A stretch of 61,233 nt of DNA. Origin: Xanthobacteraceae bacterium. Its GTDB lineage: Bacteria; Pseudomonadota; Alphaproteobacteria; Rhizobiales; Xanthobacteraceae. Location: positions 1-61,233 of the forward strand of contig JASHPW010000005.1 in assembly GCA_030037895.1 (NCBI GenBank). The letters are read 5' to 3'. The position numbers and the translations under genes are program-made. The notes beneath the pieces were generated by a model, which ran no database searches, had not been told where the DNA came from, and saw only the letters and a list, made by a program, of their open reading frames with translations. Numbering within the stretch: the first letter of the stretch is position 1; every line of letters starts with the position of its first letter. This document shows, piece after piece, positions 17,374-26,894 of this stretch.

Positions 17374-18903
17374 ATGTTCCCGACTGCCCTCGGCGGCGCT
17401 GGCTTCACCGTCATCCTGGATAACGAGCAGGCGACGGCGCGTTTTGCGGCCGACGTCGCCGCCGCGCTCGAGCCCGGCGATGTGGTGACGCTGTCCGGCG
17501 ACCTCGGCGCCGGCAAGACCGCCTTCGCGCGCGCGCTCATCCGCTGCCTTGCCGGCGACGATACAATCGAGGTGCCGTCGCCGACCTTCACGTTGCTGCA
17601 GACCTACGAGTTGGCGCGCTTTGCGCTCGTTCACGCCGATTTCTTTAGGCTTTCGGGCGCGACCGAACTCGCCGAACTCGGCTTCGACGACCTGCCGGAC
17701 GGCACCGTGATGCTGCTGGAATGGCCCGACCGCGCCGCCGGTTTGCTGCCACCCGATCGGCTCGACATCACCTTCACGCTGGCGCCGCAACTTCATGCCG
17801 ACGTCCGCAATGCCCGCGTTGTCGGCTATGGCGCCTTCGCCGCGCGTGCCGAGCGCATCTCCCGGATTCGCGCCTTCCTCGAAGAATCGGGCTTCGGCCA
17901 CGCGCGTCGCCGCCGGCTGCAGGGCGACGCCTCGACGCGCATCTTCGAGCGCCTCGCGCTCAACGACAAGACGGCGATCCTGATGAACGCGCCGCGGCGC
18001 CCGGACGGTCCGCCGCTGCGCGACGGCAAGCCCTACAGCGCCATCGCCCATCTCGCCGAGGACGTCGTTCCTTACGTCGCCGTCGCCGCGGCGCTGCGCG
18101 GCCGCGGCGTCTCGGCGCCGGCCATCATCGACGCCGATCTCGAGCGCGGGCTCGTCATCATGGAGGATCTCGGCGATGAACGCCTCGTCGGCGGCGATCC
18201 GCCGGCGCCGATCGAGGCGCGCTACCAGGTCGCCGTCGATCTGTTGGCATCGTTGCACGGCCAGACATTGCCCGATGTCCTGCACGTGGCGCCTCACCTC
18301 GATTATCGCCTCCCGCGCTACGACATGCAGGCGTTCCTGATCGAGGCCGAGCTGCTGCTCGACTGGTACCTCAAACCCACGCCGGCGGCGGCCGCGCGCG
18401 AAGAATTTCTCGCGCTCTGGCGCCAGGCGTTGACGCCGGCGATCGAGGCCCCGCCGACCTGGGTGCTGCGCGATTATCATTCGCCCAATCTGCTCTGGCT
18501 TTCCCGGCGCGAAGATACCGCCCGGATCGGCGTGCTCGACTTCCAGGACGCGCAGATCGGTCCGGCGGCCTACGATGTCGCTTCGTTGCTGCAGGACGCG
18601 CGCGTCGATGTCCCCGAATCGCTGGAAATGGCGCTGCTCAGCCGCTACGCGCGCGCGCGCCGCGCTCACGACCGCTTTTTCGACCTGGCTTTCTTCTCGC
18701 AGCTTTACGCGACGCTGACGGCGCAACGGGCCACCAAGATTCTCGGCATATTCGCCCGGCTCGATCGCCGCGACGGCAAGCCGCAATATCGCCGTCATAT
18801 GCCCCGCCTGTGCGGCTATTTGCAGCGCTCGCTCGCGCATCCGGCGCTCGCCGCGCTCAAGGCCTGGTACGCCGCCAACATACCGGCGCGGGATAAGCTA
18901 TGA
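17374..18903 (+). CDS. tsaE: TsaE-AmgK fusion: tRNA t6A ATPase plus sugar/aminoglycoside-type phosphotransferase
   Basis: Two-domain protein of 509 residues. Residues about 10-145 are TsaE, the ATPase of tRNA threonylcarbamoyladenosine synthesis: GDLGAGKTAFARALIRCL Walker A, SPTFTLLQTY, LVHADFFRL and LLEWPD. Residues about 165-500 form an APH/choline-kinase fold: MEDLGDERL, the catalytic-loop LRDYHSPNLLWL and metal-binding LDFQDAQIGP. The second half matches AmgK, which phosphorylates MurNAc/GlcNAc at the anomeric position in peptidoglycan recycling. The immediately downstream murU-like gene supports this. The fusion is recurrent in alphaproteobacteria. Start ATG at 17374 follows the dispersed palindrome. 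Confidence 0.9.
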   Translation: MFPTALGGAGFTVILDNEQATARFAADVAAALEPGDVVTLSGDLGAGKTAFARALIRCLAGDDTIEVPSPTFTLLQTYELARFALVHADFFRLSGATELAELGFDDLPDGTVMLLEWPDRAAGLLPPDRLDITFTLAPQLHADVRNARVVGYGAFAARAERISRIRAFLEESGFGHARRRRLQGDASTRIFERLALNDKTAILMNAPRRPDGPPLRDGKPYSAIAHLAEDVVPYVAVAAALRGRGVSAPAIIDADLERGLVIMEDLGDERLVGGDPPAPIEARYQVAVDLLASLHGQTLPDVLHVAPHLDYRLPRYDMQAFLIEAELLLDWYLKPTPAAAAREEFLALWRQALTPAIEAPPTWVLRDYHSPNLLWLSRREDTARIGVLDFQDAQIGPAAYDVASLLQDARVDVPESLEMALLSRYARARRAHDRFFDLAFFSQLYATLTAQRATKILGIFARLDRRDGKPQYRRHMPRLCGYLQRSLAHPALAALKAWYAANIPARDKL

Positions 18904-18942
18904 TGGCGCGAATCGGTTGATGGTGAGGGTCGGGGGAACGCA

Positions 18943-19653
18943 ATGACGCCGAACCGCGCGATGGTGCTCGCGGCCGGCCTCGGCACGCGTATGCGGCCGT
19001 ACAACGGCCATATCCCGAAGCCGCTGGTCGCGATCGGCGGCAAGTCTTTGATCGATTACGCTCTGGATCGTCTCGCCGATGCCGGCGTGGAGCGCGCGGT
19101 GGTGAACGTGCACCATCTCGCCGACGCGGTGGAACGGCATTTGGCTTCGCGCCGGCGGCCGCGGATCGTCATCTCGGACGAGCGCGCGGCGTTGCTCGGC
19201 ACCGGCGGCGGCATCGCCAAAGCCCTGCCGGAACTGGGCGATGCGCCGTTTTTCCTCGTCAATTCCGACACGGTCTGGCTCGAAGGCGCCAAACCCAACT
19301 TCATGCGGCTCGCCGCGGCCTTCGATGCCGATGCGATGGATGCGCTCCTCCTGTTGGCGCCGACGGCCGACAGTATCGGCTATGCCGGAAGCGGCGACTT
19401 CGCCATGCGGCCCGACGGCCGCTTGCACCGGCGCGCCGAGCGCGAGGTGCCCTTCGTCTATGCCGGAGCGGCCATACTCGCTCCGGCGCTCTTCCATGAT
19501 GCGCCCGCCGGCGCCTTCCCGCTGCCGCTCCTGTTCGATCGCGCCGACGACGAGGGCCGGCTGTTCGGGCTGTGCCTCGACGGCGTCTGGATGCATGTCG
19601 GCACGCCGGAGGCGGTCGCGGCCGCGGCGGCGGCGCTCGCCGCTGCACGATAG
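18943..19653 (+). CDS. murU: MurU-like nucleotidyltransferase (MurNAc-1-phosphate uridylyltransferase)
   Basis: Protein of 236 residues of the sugar-1-phosphate nucleotidyltransferase family. The N-terminal nucleotide loop LAAGLGTRMRPYNGHIPKPL, the LVNSDTVWL metal site and the FPLPLLFDRA to GVWMHVGTPEAV end are visible; length matches MurU (about 225). With the AmgK domain encoded just upstream it would convert MurNAc to UDP-MurNAc, bypassing de novo synthesis, a recycling route known in Pseudomonas and Caulobacter. The 39-bp spacing from the fusion gene and GGGGGAACG before the ATG suggest one transcript. Confidence 0.85.
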   Translation: MTPNRAMVLAAGLGTRMRPYNGHIPKPLVAIGGKSLIDYALDRLADAGVERAVVNVHHLADAVERHLASRRRPRIVISDERAALLGTGGGIAKALPELGDAPFFLVNSDTVWLEGAKPNFMRLAAAFDADAMDALLLLAPTADSIGYAGSGDFAMRPDGRLHRRAEREVPFVYAGAAILAPALFHDAPAGAFPLPLLFDRADDEGRLFGLCLDGVWMHVGTPEAVAAAAAALAAAR

Positions 19654-19687
19654 ATCGTATAATCATCGGGGCCTGTCGGGACTCGAT

Positions 19688-22600
19688 ATGCCCCCGCGCG
19701 TCTTCACCATTCCGCCGTCGGCGCCGTTTTTGCCGACCCTGATCGCGGCCTTGACCGGCGGCCGGCTCGGCTTTCCCGCCGTCCGCGATTCGCTGGCCTT
19801 TGCCGCCGCCACGCTCTATCTGCCGACCCGGCGCGCCTGCCGGCTCGCGCGCGACGCTTTCCTCGACGTGGTGAAGAACGACGCCGCGATTCTGCCGCGC
19901 ATCGTCGCCATCGGCGATATCGACGAGGACGAGATCGTCTTCGCTGAAGCGGCATCGGGCGCGATTGCCGCGGAGGCGTTGGCGCTACCGCCGGCGCTGG
20001 GCGGACTCGAGCGCCGGCTGCTGCTGGCGCAACTGGTGACGAAATGGGCCACAGCGCCCAAGGTGCGCGGCGCCCGCGGCGTACCCCTTGTCGCGCAGAC
20101 GCCGGCGGCGGCCTGCGCGCTCGCCGACGATCTCGCCCGGCTCATCGACGACGTGACCACGCGCGGCGTGTCATGGGACGAGCTCGACGGACTCGTGCCG
20201 GAAGCGCTCGATCCCTACTGGCAGCTCACACTGGAATTTCTGCAAATCGCGCGCACGGCCTGGCCGGATGCTTTACGCAAGCTCGGCCGCATGGAACCGG
20301 CCGCGCGGCGCGATGCGCTGATCAAGGCCGAGGCGGCGCGGCTCGCGCGCAAGACCGATGGGCCGGTGATCGCCGCGGGATCGACCGGCTCGATCCCGGC
20401 CACGGCCGAATTGATCGCGACCATCGCGCGCCTGCCCCATGGTGCCGTGGTTCTGCCCGGCCTCGATACCGATCTCGATGAGGACTCCTGGCGCTTGATC
20501 GCGGGCGATGAACGCGCCGGTGTCGCACCGGCGCCGGGGCACCCGCAATTCGCCATGCAGGCGCTACTCGACCGCATCGGGATCACGCGCGAGGCGGTCG
20601 TGCGGCTGGCCGAGCCTCGCGGCCGCGAGCGGCTGATCTCGGAAGCGCTGCGGCCGGCGGCGGCGACCGATGCATGGCGACAACGCGCCACCGACCCTTC
20701 CTTCGCGGCGGAGGCGGATGCGGCGCTCGGCACGATCACGATGATCGAAGCGGCCCATGCCGAGGACGAAGCGCTCGCCATCGCGATCGTCCTGCGCGAG
20801 GCGGTCGAGGAGAAGAAAACCGCCGCGCTGGTCACGCCCGACCGCGCGCTGGCGCGGCGTGCGCTCTGCGCCCTTGCACGCTGGAACATTGCGGCGGAGG
20901 ATTCCGGGGGCGACGCGCTCCTCGACACGCCGGCCGGGATTTTTGCGCGGCTGGCGGCCGACGCGGCGCTCGGCGGCCTTATTCCGGTGACGCTGCTCGC
21001 CCTGCTCAAGCATCCGCTGCTGCGGCTCGGTTCGAGCGGCGACGTAAGGGCCGTCGCCGCGCTCGAGCGCGCGATTCTGCACGGGCCGCGTCCGCGTCCC
21101 GGCACCACCGGACTCGCTCGTGCGCTCGACGCCTTTCGCGCGCAGCTCGAAAAATTCCGCCGCAAGGAGCCGGTCGATCTGCATCCCTCCGATCCGCGCA
21201 TCGGTCTCACCGATGCCGCGCTTGCGGCCGCCGCCGATCTCGTTCGCCGCCTCGCGGACGCGCTCTCGCCGCTCGAAGGCCTCGGCAAGGAACGGCGCGC
21301 GTTCAGCGACTTGGCCGCGCGTCATCGCGACGTGGTCGCGGCGCTGTCGCGGGACGGCCGGCGCGAGCTCGCTTTCTTCGGCGCCGAGGGCGCGAAACTT
21401 GCGGAAGCGTTCGACGAATTGGCGACCGGTGAAGCTGCCGGCGGCTTGCTGGTCGCACCATCCGACTATCTCGAACTCTTTTCCGCCGCTCTGGCCGACC
21501 GGGTCGTGCGGCGTCCGCCCCAATCCAGCGCACGCGTGCGCATCCTCGGGCCGCTCGAGGCGCGGCTCACCGCAAGCGATCGCGTGGTGCTGGGCGGTCT
21601 TATCGAAGGAACATGGCCGCCGGAAACGCAAACCGGCGCGTGGCTCAGCCGCCCCATGCGCCAGAAACTCGGCCTCGATCTGCCGGAGCGCCGCATCGGC
21701 CTTTCCGCTCACGATTTCGCCCAGTTGCTCGGTGCGCGCGACGTGGTCCTGACGCGCGCCGCCAAGATCGGCGGCACCCCGACGGTTCCCTCGCGCTTCA
21801 TCCAGCGGCTCGCGGCGATTGCCGGCGAGCGCTGGCAGGTGGCGATCGATCGCGGCAATCGCTATCTCGCCTGGGCGCGCGCGCTCGACCGGCCCGAGAA
21901 GCCCCCGCAACCGGCGCCGCGGCCAGCGCCGAAGCCGCCGCGCGCGGTGCGGCCGACGAGCCTCTCGGTGACCGAAATCGAAGATTGGCTGCGTGATCCC
22001 TATACGATTTATGCCAAGCACATCCTGGGGCTGGCGCCGCTCGATGCGGTCGATACCGCACCCGGCGCCGCCGAGCGCGGCACCTTCATCCACGCCGCCA
22101 TCGGTGCATTCACCCAGCGTTTCGCGAACGGCCTGCCGCCCGATCCAGCGCGCGAACTCATCGAGCTTGGGCGAACCTATTTCGCCGGGCTCGCCGAGTT
22201 TCCGGAGGCGCGTGCCTTCTGGTGGCCGCGGTTCCTGCGCATCGCACGTTGGTTCGGTGGCTGGGAGACGGGCCGGCGATCCGCTATCACCGCGCTTGCC
22301 GCCGAGATCCGGGGCGAGATCGACATCCCACTCGCCGCGGGCGCGTTCAAATTGCGCGGCAGGGCCGACCGTATCGAGCGCCACGCGGACGGCCGCTATG
22401 TCATCCTCGACTACAAGACCGGCTCGACGCGGACCGAGAAGCAGGTGCGCGCGGGGCTCGCGCCGCAGCTTACGCTCGAAGCCGCGATGCTGCGCCGGGG
22501 CGCCTTCGCGGCGATTCCGGCGGGCGCCTCGGTCGCCGAGGTCGCCTATGTGACGCTGAAAGGCGGCGTGCCGCCGGGCAAGCTGGAATCGATCACGTTC

Positions 22601-22807
22601 AAGGAAGGCACGCCGGACAGTCAGGCCGACCGGGCGCTCGACAAGCTCGCGGCGCTGGTCAGGCACTTCGACGACCAAAACGAGCCCTACCGCTCGCTCG
22701 TCCATCCGATGTGGAAAGCGCGCTACGGTGACTACGACCATTTGGCGCGGGTGAAGGAATGGTCGGCCACCGGCGGGCCCGAGGACGATATCGGGAACGG
22801 CCCATGA
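19688..22807 (+). CDS. addB: AddB, double-strand-break repair helicase-nuclease subunit
   Basis: AddB subunit of the AddAB recombination complex, 1039 residues. Its N-terminal inactivated helicase region starts MPPRVFTIPPSAPF, as in alphaproteobacterial AddB. Residues about 900-990 contain the RecB-type nuclease: FIHAAIGAF, RGRADRIERHADG, then VILDYKTGSTRTEKQV with the catalytic Asp-x-Lys. The ATG at 19688 is chosen; an open frame extends 149 codons upstream, but it overlaps murU in another frame. The stop overlaps the addA start (ATGA). With AddA it processes DNA ends for RecA loading. Confidence 0.93.
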   Translation: MPPRVFTIPPSAPFLPTLIAALTGGRLGFPAVRDSLAFAAATLYLPTRRACRLARDAFLDVVKNDAAILPRIVAIGDIDEDEIVFAEAASGAIAAEALALPPALGGLERRLLLAQLVTKWATAPKVRGARGVPLVAQTPAAACALADDLARLIDDVTTRGVSWDELDGLVPEALDPYWQLTLEFLQIARTAWPDALRKLGRMEPAARRDALIKAEAARLARKTDGPVIAAGSTGSIPATAELIATIARLPHGAVVLPGLDTDLDEDSWRLIAGDERAGVAPAPGHPQFAMQALLDRIGITREAVVRLAEPRGRERLISEALRPAAATDAWRQRATDPSFAAEADAALGTITMIEAAHAEDEALAIAIVLREAVEEKKTAALVTPDRALARRALCALARWNIAAEDSGGDALLDTPAGIFARLAADAALGGLIPVTLLALLKHPLLRLGSSGDVRAVAALERAILHGPRPRPGTTGLARALDAFRAQLEKFRRKEPVDLHPSDPRIGLTDAALAAAADLVRRLADALSPLEGLGKERRAFSDLAARHRDVVAALSRDGRRELAFFGAEGAKLAEAFDELATGEAAGGLLVAPSDYLELFSAALADRVVRRPPQSSARVRILGPLEARLTASDRVVLGGLIEGTWPPETQTGAWLSRPMRQKLGLDLPERRIGLSAHDFAQLLGARDVVLTRAAKIGGTPTVPSRFIQRLAAIAGERWQVAIDRGNRYLAWARALDRPEKPPQPAPRPAPKPPRAVRPTSLSVTEIEDWLRDPYTIYAKHILGLAPLDAVDTAPGAAERGTFIHAAIGAFTQRFANGLPPDPARELIELGRTYFAGLAEFPEARAFWWPRFLRIARWFGGWETGRRSAITALAAEIRGEIDIPLAAGAFKLRGRADRIERHADGRYVILDYKTGSTRTEKQVRAGLAPQLTLEAAMLRRGAFAAIPAGASVAEVAYVTLKGGVPPGKLESITFKEGTPDSQADRALDKLAALVRHFDDQNEPYRSLVHPMWKARYGDYDHLARVKEWSATGGPEDDIGNGP

Positions 22808-25800
22808 GATCGCCGAGCATCATTCCGCCCGACGTGCGGCGATTGCAGACCGAGGTGTCGGACCCGGACGTATCGGCATGGGTCGCCGCCAACGCGGGAG
22901 CGGGCAAGACGCACGTTCTGACGCAGCGGGTCGTCAATCTGCTGCTCGCCGGTGTGGCGCCGGAAAAGATCCTCTGCATCACTTTCACCAAGGCGGCCGC
23001 CGCCAATATGGCGACGCGCGTATTTGACACGCTCGGGCGCTGGACCATGCTCGACGATGCCGCGCTCGACGAGGCCATCCGCGCGCGGCCGGGCGCGGCG
23101 CCCGACGCGCGGCGGCGCGCATTGGCGCGACGGCTCTTCGCCCGCGCGCTGGACACGCCGGGCGGCCTCAAGGTGCAAACCGTCCACGCTTTCTGCACCC
23201 AGCTCCTGCACCGGTTCCCATTCGAGGCGAACGTCGCCGCCCGCTTCAGCGTGCTCGACGAAACGGTGCAGGCGCAGCTCGTCGAGCAGTTGACGCTCGA
23301 GGTGCTGCTCGAAGGGGCTTCCGCTCCCGAGAGCGCGCTCGGCCGCGCGCTGGGCACGGCGATGACCGCGGGCGCCGATCAGACCTTCCGCGACGTGGTG
23401 CGCGAAGCGATCGGCCAACATGACGCGATCGACCGCTGGGTCGAAAGCGCTGGCGGCGTAGAGAAGGCGATCGCCGCTCTCTCCGGCGCGCTCGGCGTCG
23501 CGCCGGCGGACGACATCGAGAGCATCGACGCGGAGTTCTTCGCCGGCTCCTTGATCGCGCCGTCGGAATGGCCCGCCATTGCCGCGGCCTTGGCGCGAGG
23601 CAGCAAGACCGACTGCGAGCAGGCGCGGCGGTTCGGCGCGCTCGCCGCGCTCTCCGGCTCCGACCGCATCGAGGAATATCTCGACATATTCTGCACGGAG
23701 CACCGGATTCCGCGCCAATCCATCGTCACCGGGGCGATCAAGGACGCAAACCTGGTCGAGCGCCTGTGCGCGGAGCAGAAGCGGGTCTGTGCAATTCTCC
23801 AACGGCGCAATGCGGTTCTCTGCCGCGACCGCAGCGCGGCGCTGCTCACCGTCGCCGCAACGGTGCTGGCGCGTTATGCCGCCGAAAAGGAGCGCCGCGG
23901 CCTTCTCGATTACGACGACCTCATCGACAAGACACTGGCGCTGCTCGACAATTTCGATGCCGCTTGGGTCCATTACAAGCTCGATCTCGGCATCGATCAC
24001 GTGCTGATCGACGAGGCGCAGGACACCTGCAGTAACCAGTGGGCGATCATCCGCCGTCTCACCGCCGAATTCACCGCCGGACAAGGCGCGCGCGACCTCA
24101 CGCGCACCATCTTCGCCGTCGGCGATGAAAAGCAGTCGATCTTCTCCTTCCAGGACGCCGCGCCGCAGGAATTCGCGCTGATGCGCCGTCATTTCGAAAG
24201 CGCCCACAAGGGCGGCGGACTCGGCTTCGTGTTCCGCGAGTTCAAGCACTCGTTCCGGTCGGGCGAGAGCGTGCTCGGCGCCGTGGACCAAGTTTTCAAG
24301 GCGAAGGCCATCGCGGCAAGCGTCACCGCCGACAGCGACGGTTTTCCGCCGCACATCGCCTTGCCGGACGCGCCGCCCGGCCTAGTCGAGATCTGGGAGC
24401 CGTTGCAGCCGGAGGAACGCAGCAAGATCGAGGGCTGGGACGCGCCGTTCGATACGGTCGGCGAGACGAGCCCGCGGGTCAAGCTCGCGCAGCGGATCGC
24501 GCGCACCGTGCGCAAGCTGGTCGCCGCGCGCACGCCGGTCGGCGTCGAGGGCCGTGCCGCTCGCTACGGCGACGTGCTCGTCCTGGTGCGCCAGCGCGGG
24601 CCGCTGTTCGAGGCGATCATCCGCGCGCTCAAGAACGAGAACGTCGAAGTCGCCGGCGCCGACCGCCTCCTGCTCACCGAGCATATCGCGGTCATGGATC
24701 TCATGGCGCTCGCCGATGCGCTGTTGCTGCGCGAGGACGATCTGGCGCTGGCGACCGTGTTGCGCAGCCCGCTGTTCGGCTTCGAGGACGAGGATCTGTT
24801 CGCGATCGCCTGGGGCCGCGGCCGCGCGTCACTGCGCGCGGCGCTCAAGCGCAAATCGGCCGAGCGGGAATTATTCGCGGCGGCCGCCGCGCGTCTCGAT
24901 GAGCTGGCGGAGGACGCGCGGGCTGGGGGGCCGTTTGCCTTCTATGCGCGGCTCCTCGGCGTCGGCGGTGCCCGCCGCCGTTTCCTCATGCGGCTCGGTG
25001 CCGAGGCGAACGATGCGCTCGACGAATTCCTCAACCTCGCGCTCGACTACGAGCGCCGCGAGGCGCCGTCGCTGCAAGGCTTCATCGCCTGGCTGCGCGC
25101 CGCGTGCGCCGAGGTGAAGCGCGACATGGAGATCGCCCGCGACGAAGTGCGCGTCATGACGGTGCACGGCGCCAAGGGCCTCGAAGCGCCGATCGTGATC
25201 CTCGCCGATACGATGACGCCGCCCGCCGGGCCGCGGCCGCCGCGGCTCATCAAGCTTGCCGACGGCGGCCTGATCTGGGCGGGACGCAAGGACGACGACG
25301 TGCCGCCCGTTGCGGCGGCTCGCGAGGCGGCGCGGATCGAAGCCGAGAACGAATATCGCCGGCTCCTCTACGTCGCCATGACGCGTGCCGCCGATCGGCT
25401 GATCGTCTGCGGCGCCGACGGCGAAAAAGCGCGGCCGAAGAACTGCTGGTACGACCTGGTGCGCAAGCCGCTCGACGGGTTGCTCGTCCCCGAAGAGGAT
25501 TGCGGCGAAAAAGTCCTGCGATATCGCAAGCCCGCTCCCGCCGCGGTCACGAAGCCGGCGCCGGCGACAGCGGATGCGACCAAGGTCGATCGCGGCGAAT
25601 TGCCGTCGTGGCTGCGGCAGCCGGCGCCGCAAGAGATGCCGCGGCCGGTGCCGCTGTCGCCTTCCTCGGCCTTCGACGAGGAGATCGGTCGCGCTTTCGC
25701 GCCTCGGGCGGCCTCGGTCGCCGAACGCGGCAAAGCGCTTGCCCGCGGACGCATCGTCCATCGATTGATGCAGTCGCTGCCCGATATCCCACCGGCCGGC

Positions 25801-26277
25801 CGCAAGGATGCGCTTGAGCGATACCTGAAAAGAGCCGCCGCCGATTTCTCCCTTGCCGAGCAGACCGAGATCGCGCAACAAATCCTCACAATCATCGATG
25901 ACTTGGTCTTTGCCGAGGTGTTTGCGTCAGGAAGCCGCGCCGAGGTGCCGATCGTCGGCCGCATCGCGCGCCCCGGCGCCGCCCCGATCGTCGTCTCGGG
26001 TCAAGTTGACCGCTTGGTGGCAACGCGAGACGCCGCCCTCATCGCCGACTACAAGACCGATCGGGATGCTCCATGCCGGCTTGCCGATGTGCCGCGGGCC
26101 TATATCGACCAGCTCGCTCTCTACCGTGCCGTACTCGCGCGCATTTATCCGGAAAGAGCCATTCGCGCGGCACTCCTTTTCACCGACGGACCCCGGGTCA
26201 TCGAAGTGCCCGGTGCGGTCATGGACGCCGCACTCGCCGAAATCATAAGTCGGCCATGCGTCGGTGAAGCGCCTTGA
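22804..26277 (+). CDS. addA: AddA, double-strand-break repair helicase-nuclease
   Basis: AddA subunit, 1157 residues, UvrD-family helicase plus C-terminal nuclease. Seen: AANAGAGKTHVLTQRVVNLLL (motif I), ILCITFTKAAAANM (Ia), DHVLIDEAQDTC (II), FAVGDEKQSIFSFQDA (III), VMTVHGAKGLEAPIVILADT (V), and LLYVAMTRAADRLIV (VI). The nuclease at the C-terminus reads SGQVDRLVATRDAALIADYKTDRD. The start is fixed by the ATGA overlap with addB. All helicase and nuclease residues expected are present. The gene ends 64 bp before trxA on the same strand. Confidence 0.95.
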   Translation: MRSPSIIPPDVRRLQTEVSDPDVSAWVAANAGAGKTHVLTQRVVNLLLAGVAPEKILCITFTKAAAANMATRVFDTLGRWTMLDDAALDEAIRARPGAAPDARRRALARRLFARALDTPGGLKVQTVHAFCTQLLHRFPFEANVAARFSVLDETVQAQLVEQLTLEVLLEGASAPESALGRALGTAMTAGADQTFRDVVREAIGQHDAIDRWVESAGGVEKAIAALSGALGVAPADDIESIDAEFFAGSLIAPSEWPAIAAALARGSKTDCEQARRFGALAALSGSDRIEEYLDIFCTEHRIPRQSIVTGAIKDANLVERLCAEQKRVCAILQRRNAVLCRDRSAALLTVAATVLARYAAEKERRGLLDYDDLIDKTLALLDNFDAAWVHYKLDLGIDHVLIDEAQDTCSNQWAIIRRLTAEFTAGQGARDLTRTIFAVGDEKQSIFSFQDAAPQEFALMRRHFESAHKGGGLGFVFREFKHSFRSGESVLGAVDQVFKAKAIAASVTADSDGFPPHIALPDAPPGLVEIWEPLQPEERSKIEGWDAPFDTVGETSPRVKLAQRIARTVRKLVAARTPVGVEGRAARYGDVLVLVRQRGPLFEAIIRALKNENVEVAGADRLLLTEHIAVMDLMALADALLLREDDLALATVLRSPLFGFEDEDLFAIAWGRGRASLRAALKRKSAERELFAAAAARLDELAEDARAGGPFAFYARLLGVGGARRRFLMRLGAEANDALDEFLNLALDYERREAPSLQGFIAWLRAACAEVKRDMEIARDEVRVMTVHGAKGLEAPIVILADTMTPPAGPRPPRLIKLADGGLIWAGRKDDDVPPVAAAREAARIEAENEYRRLLYVAMTRAADRLIVCGADGEKARPKNCWYDLVRKPLDGLLVPEEDCGEKVLRYRKPAPAAVTKPAPATADATKVDRGELPSWLRQPAPQEMPRPVPLSPSSAFDEEIGRAFAPRAASVAERGKALARGRIVHRLMQSLPDIPPAGRKDALERYLKRAAADFSLAEQTEIAQQILTIIDDLVFAEVFASGSRAEVPIVGRIARPGAAPIVVSGQVDRLVATRDAALIADYKTDRDAPCRLADVPRAYIDQLALYRAVLARIYPERAIRAALLFTDGPRVIEVPGAVMDAALAEIISRPCVGEAP

Positions 26278-26341
26278 CGCCTGCTTGTGCCGTTTATAGG
26301 TAAGGCGTCCTGCCACTTTGCTCTGAATCGCGAGGTCCTCC

Positions 26342-26659
26342 ATGGTTGATAAGGTAACAGACGCAACGTTCGATCAGGACGTGCTCAAGGCCAGCGGGCC
26401 GGTCGTGGTGGACTTCTGGGCGGAGTGGTGCGGACCTTGCCGGATGATTTCCCCTGCGCTTGAGGAAATCTCCAATTCGCTCAACGGCAAGGTCAAGATC
26501 GTCAAACTCAATGTCGATGAGAACCCGGCGACGACCACGAAGTACGGCATCATGTCGATCCCGACGCTGATGCTCTTTAAGGGCGGTCAACTCGCGTCCC
26601 GCCAGATCGGCGCTGCGCCGAAGCAGAAGCTGGAGCAGTGGATCACCGGCGCGGTGTGA
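26342..26659 (+). CDS. trxA: Thioredoxin
   Basis: Cytoplasmic thioredoxin of 105 residues, a general protein disulfide reductase. Seen: [23 protein letters not shown] with the WCGPC redox centre (residues about 31-35), the buried Asp in VVVDF, and the cis-proline loop [12 protein letters not shown]. No signal peptide. Start ATG at 26342 is preceded by GAGGTCCTCC. It lies downstream of addA, as in many Rhizobiales. Immediately after its stop begins a MITE-like repeat block. Confidence 0.97.
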   Translation: MVDKVTDATFDQDVLKASGPVVVDFWAEWCGPCRMISPALEEISNSLNGKVKIVKLNVDENPATTTKYGIMSIPTLMLFKGGQLASRQIGAAPKQKLEQWITGAV

Positions 26660-26822
26660 TACCAATGGCGACAAATTTTGACCTGTCATGCCCCGCGACG
26701 GCGGGGCATTCAGTAACCACAAGTGGCGCAGACAACTCCAGCCGTCGCGACGACTGGATCACCCGCTTCCGCGGGTGATGACATTCAAATGAGTTATTGT
26801 TTAATGCGGTTGGTGTGATTTT
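26658..26822. mobile_element. MITE-like composite repeat with IS630-like ends
   Basis: The trxA-purH gap starts with GATACCAATGGC and ends, on the other strand, with CACACCAACCGC; these act as imperfect terminal inverted repeats. The right-hand end, read inward, matches 21 of 28 positions of the end of the IS630-like element starting near 60851 (ATACCAACGGC...GACTCAT). Inside are two perfect 9-4-9 hairpins: ATGCCCCGC/GCGGGGCAT at 26688-26709 and ATCACCCGC/GCGGGTGAT at 26758-26779, with a CGTCGCGACG palindrome between them. No coding potential. Probably non-autonomous and also acting as a hairpin terminator for trxA. Confidence 0.6.
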
Positions 26823-26825
26823 ACC

Positions 26826-26869
26826 GTCATTCCGGAGCGCGTCGAAGATGCGCGCCCGGAAGTCCATGA
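26826..26869. repeat. Second dispersed GTCATTCCGG...CCGGAAGTCCATGA repeat
   Basis: Begins GTCATTCCGGAGCGCG and ends CGCGCCCGGAAGTCCATGA, forming an imperfect stem. Related to the copy at 3161-3200. Lies directly before the convergent end of purH, so the whole 26660-26894 gap is repeat sequence. Confidence 0.6.
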
Positions 26870-26894
26870 CAGTGTTGGTGCATGCTCTGCATCG

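Noticed and set aside
16354-18840. 828-codon minus-strand open frame
   Set aside because: Lies opposite divL and the tsaE fusion, spanning two real genes; composition is Arg-rich and shows no domain.
19241-19687. 149-codon N-terminal extension of addB
   Set aside because: Overlaps murU in a different frame; AddB-like sequence begins at the ATG 19688.
20564-24354. Large minus-strand open frames opposite addB and addA
   Set aside because: Shadows; helicase and nuclease motifs are on the plus strand.
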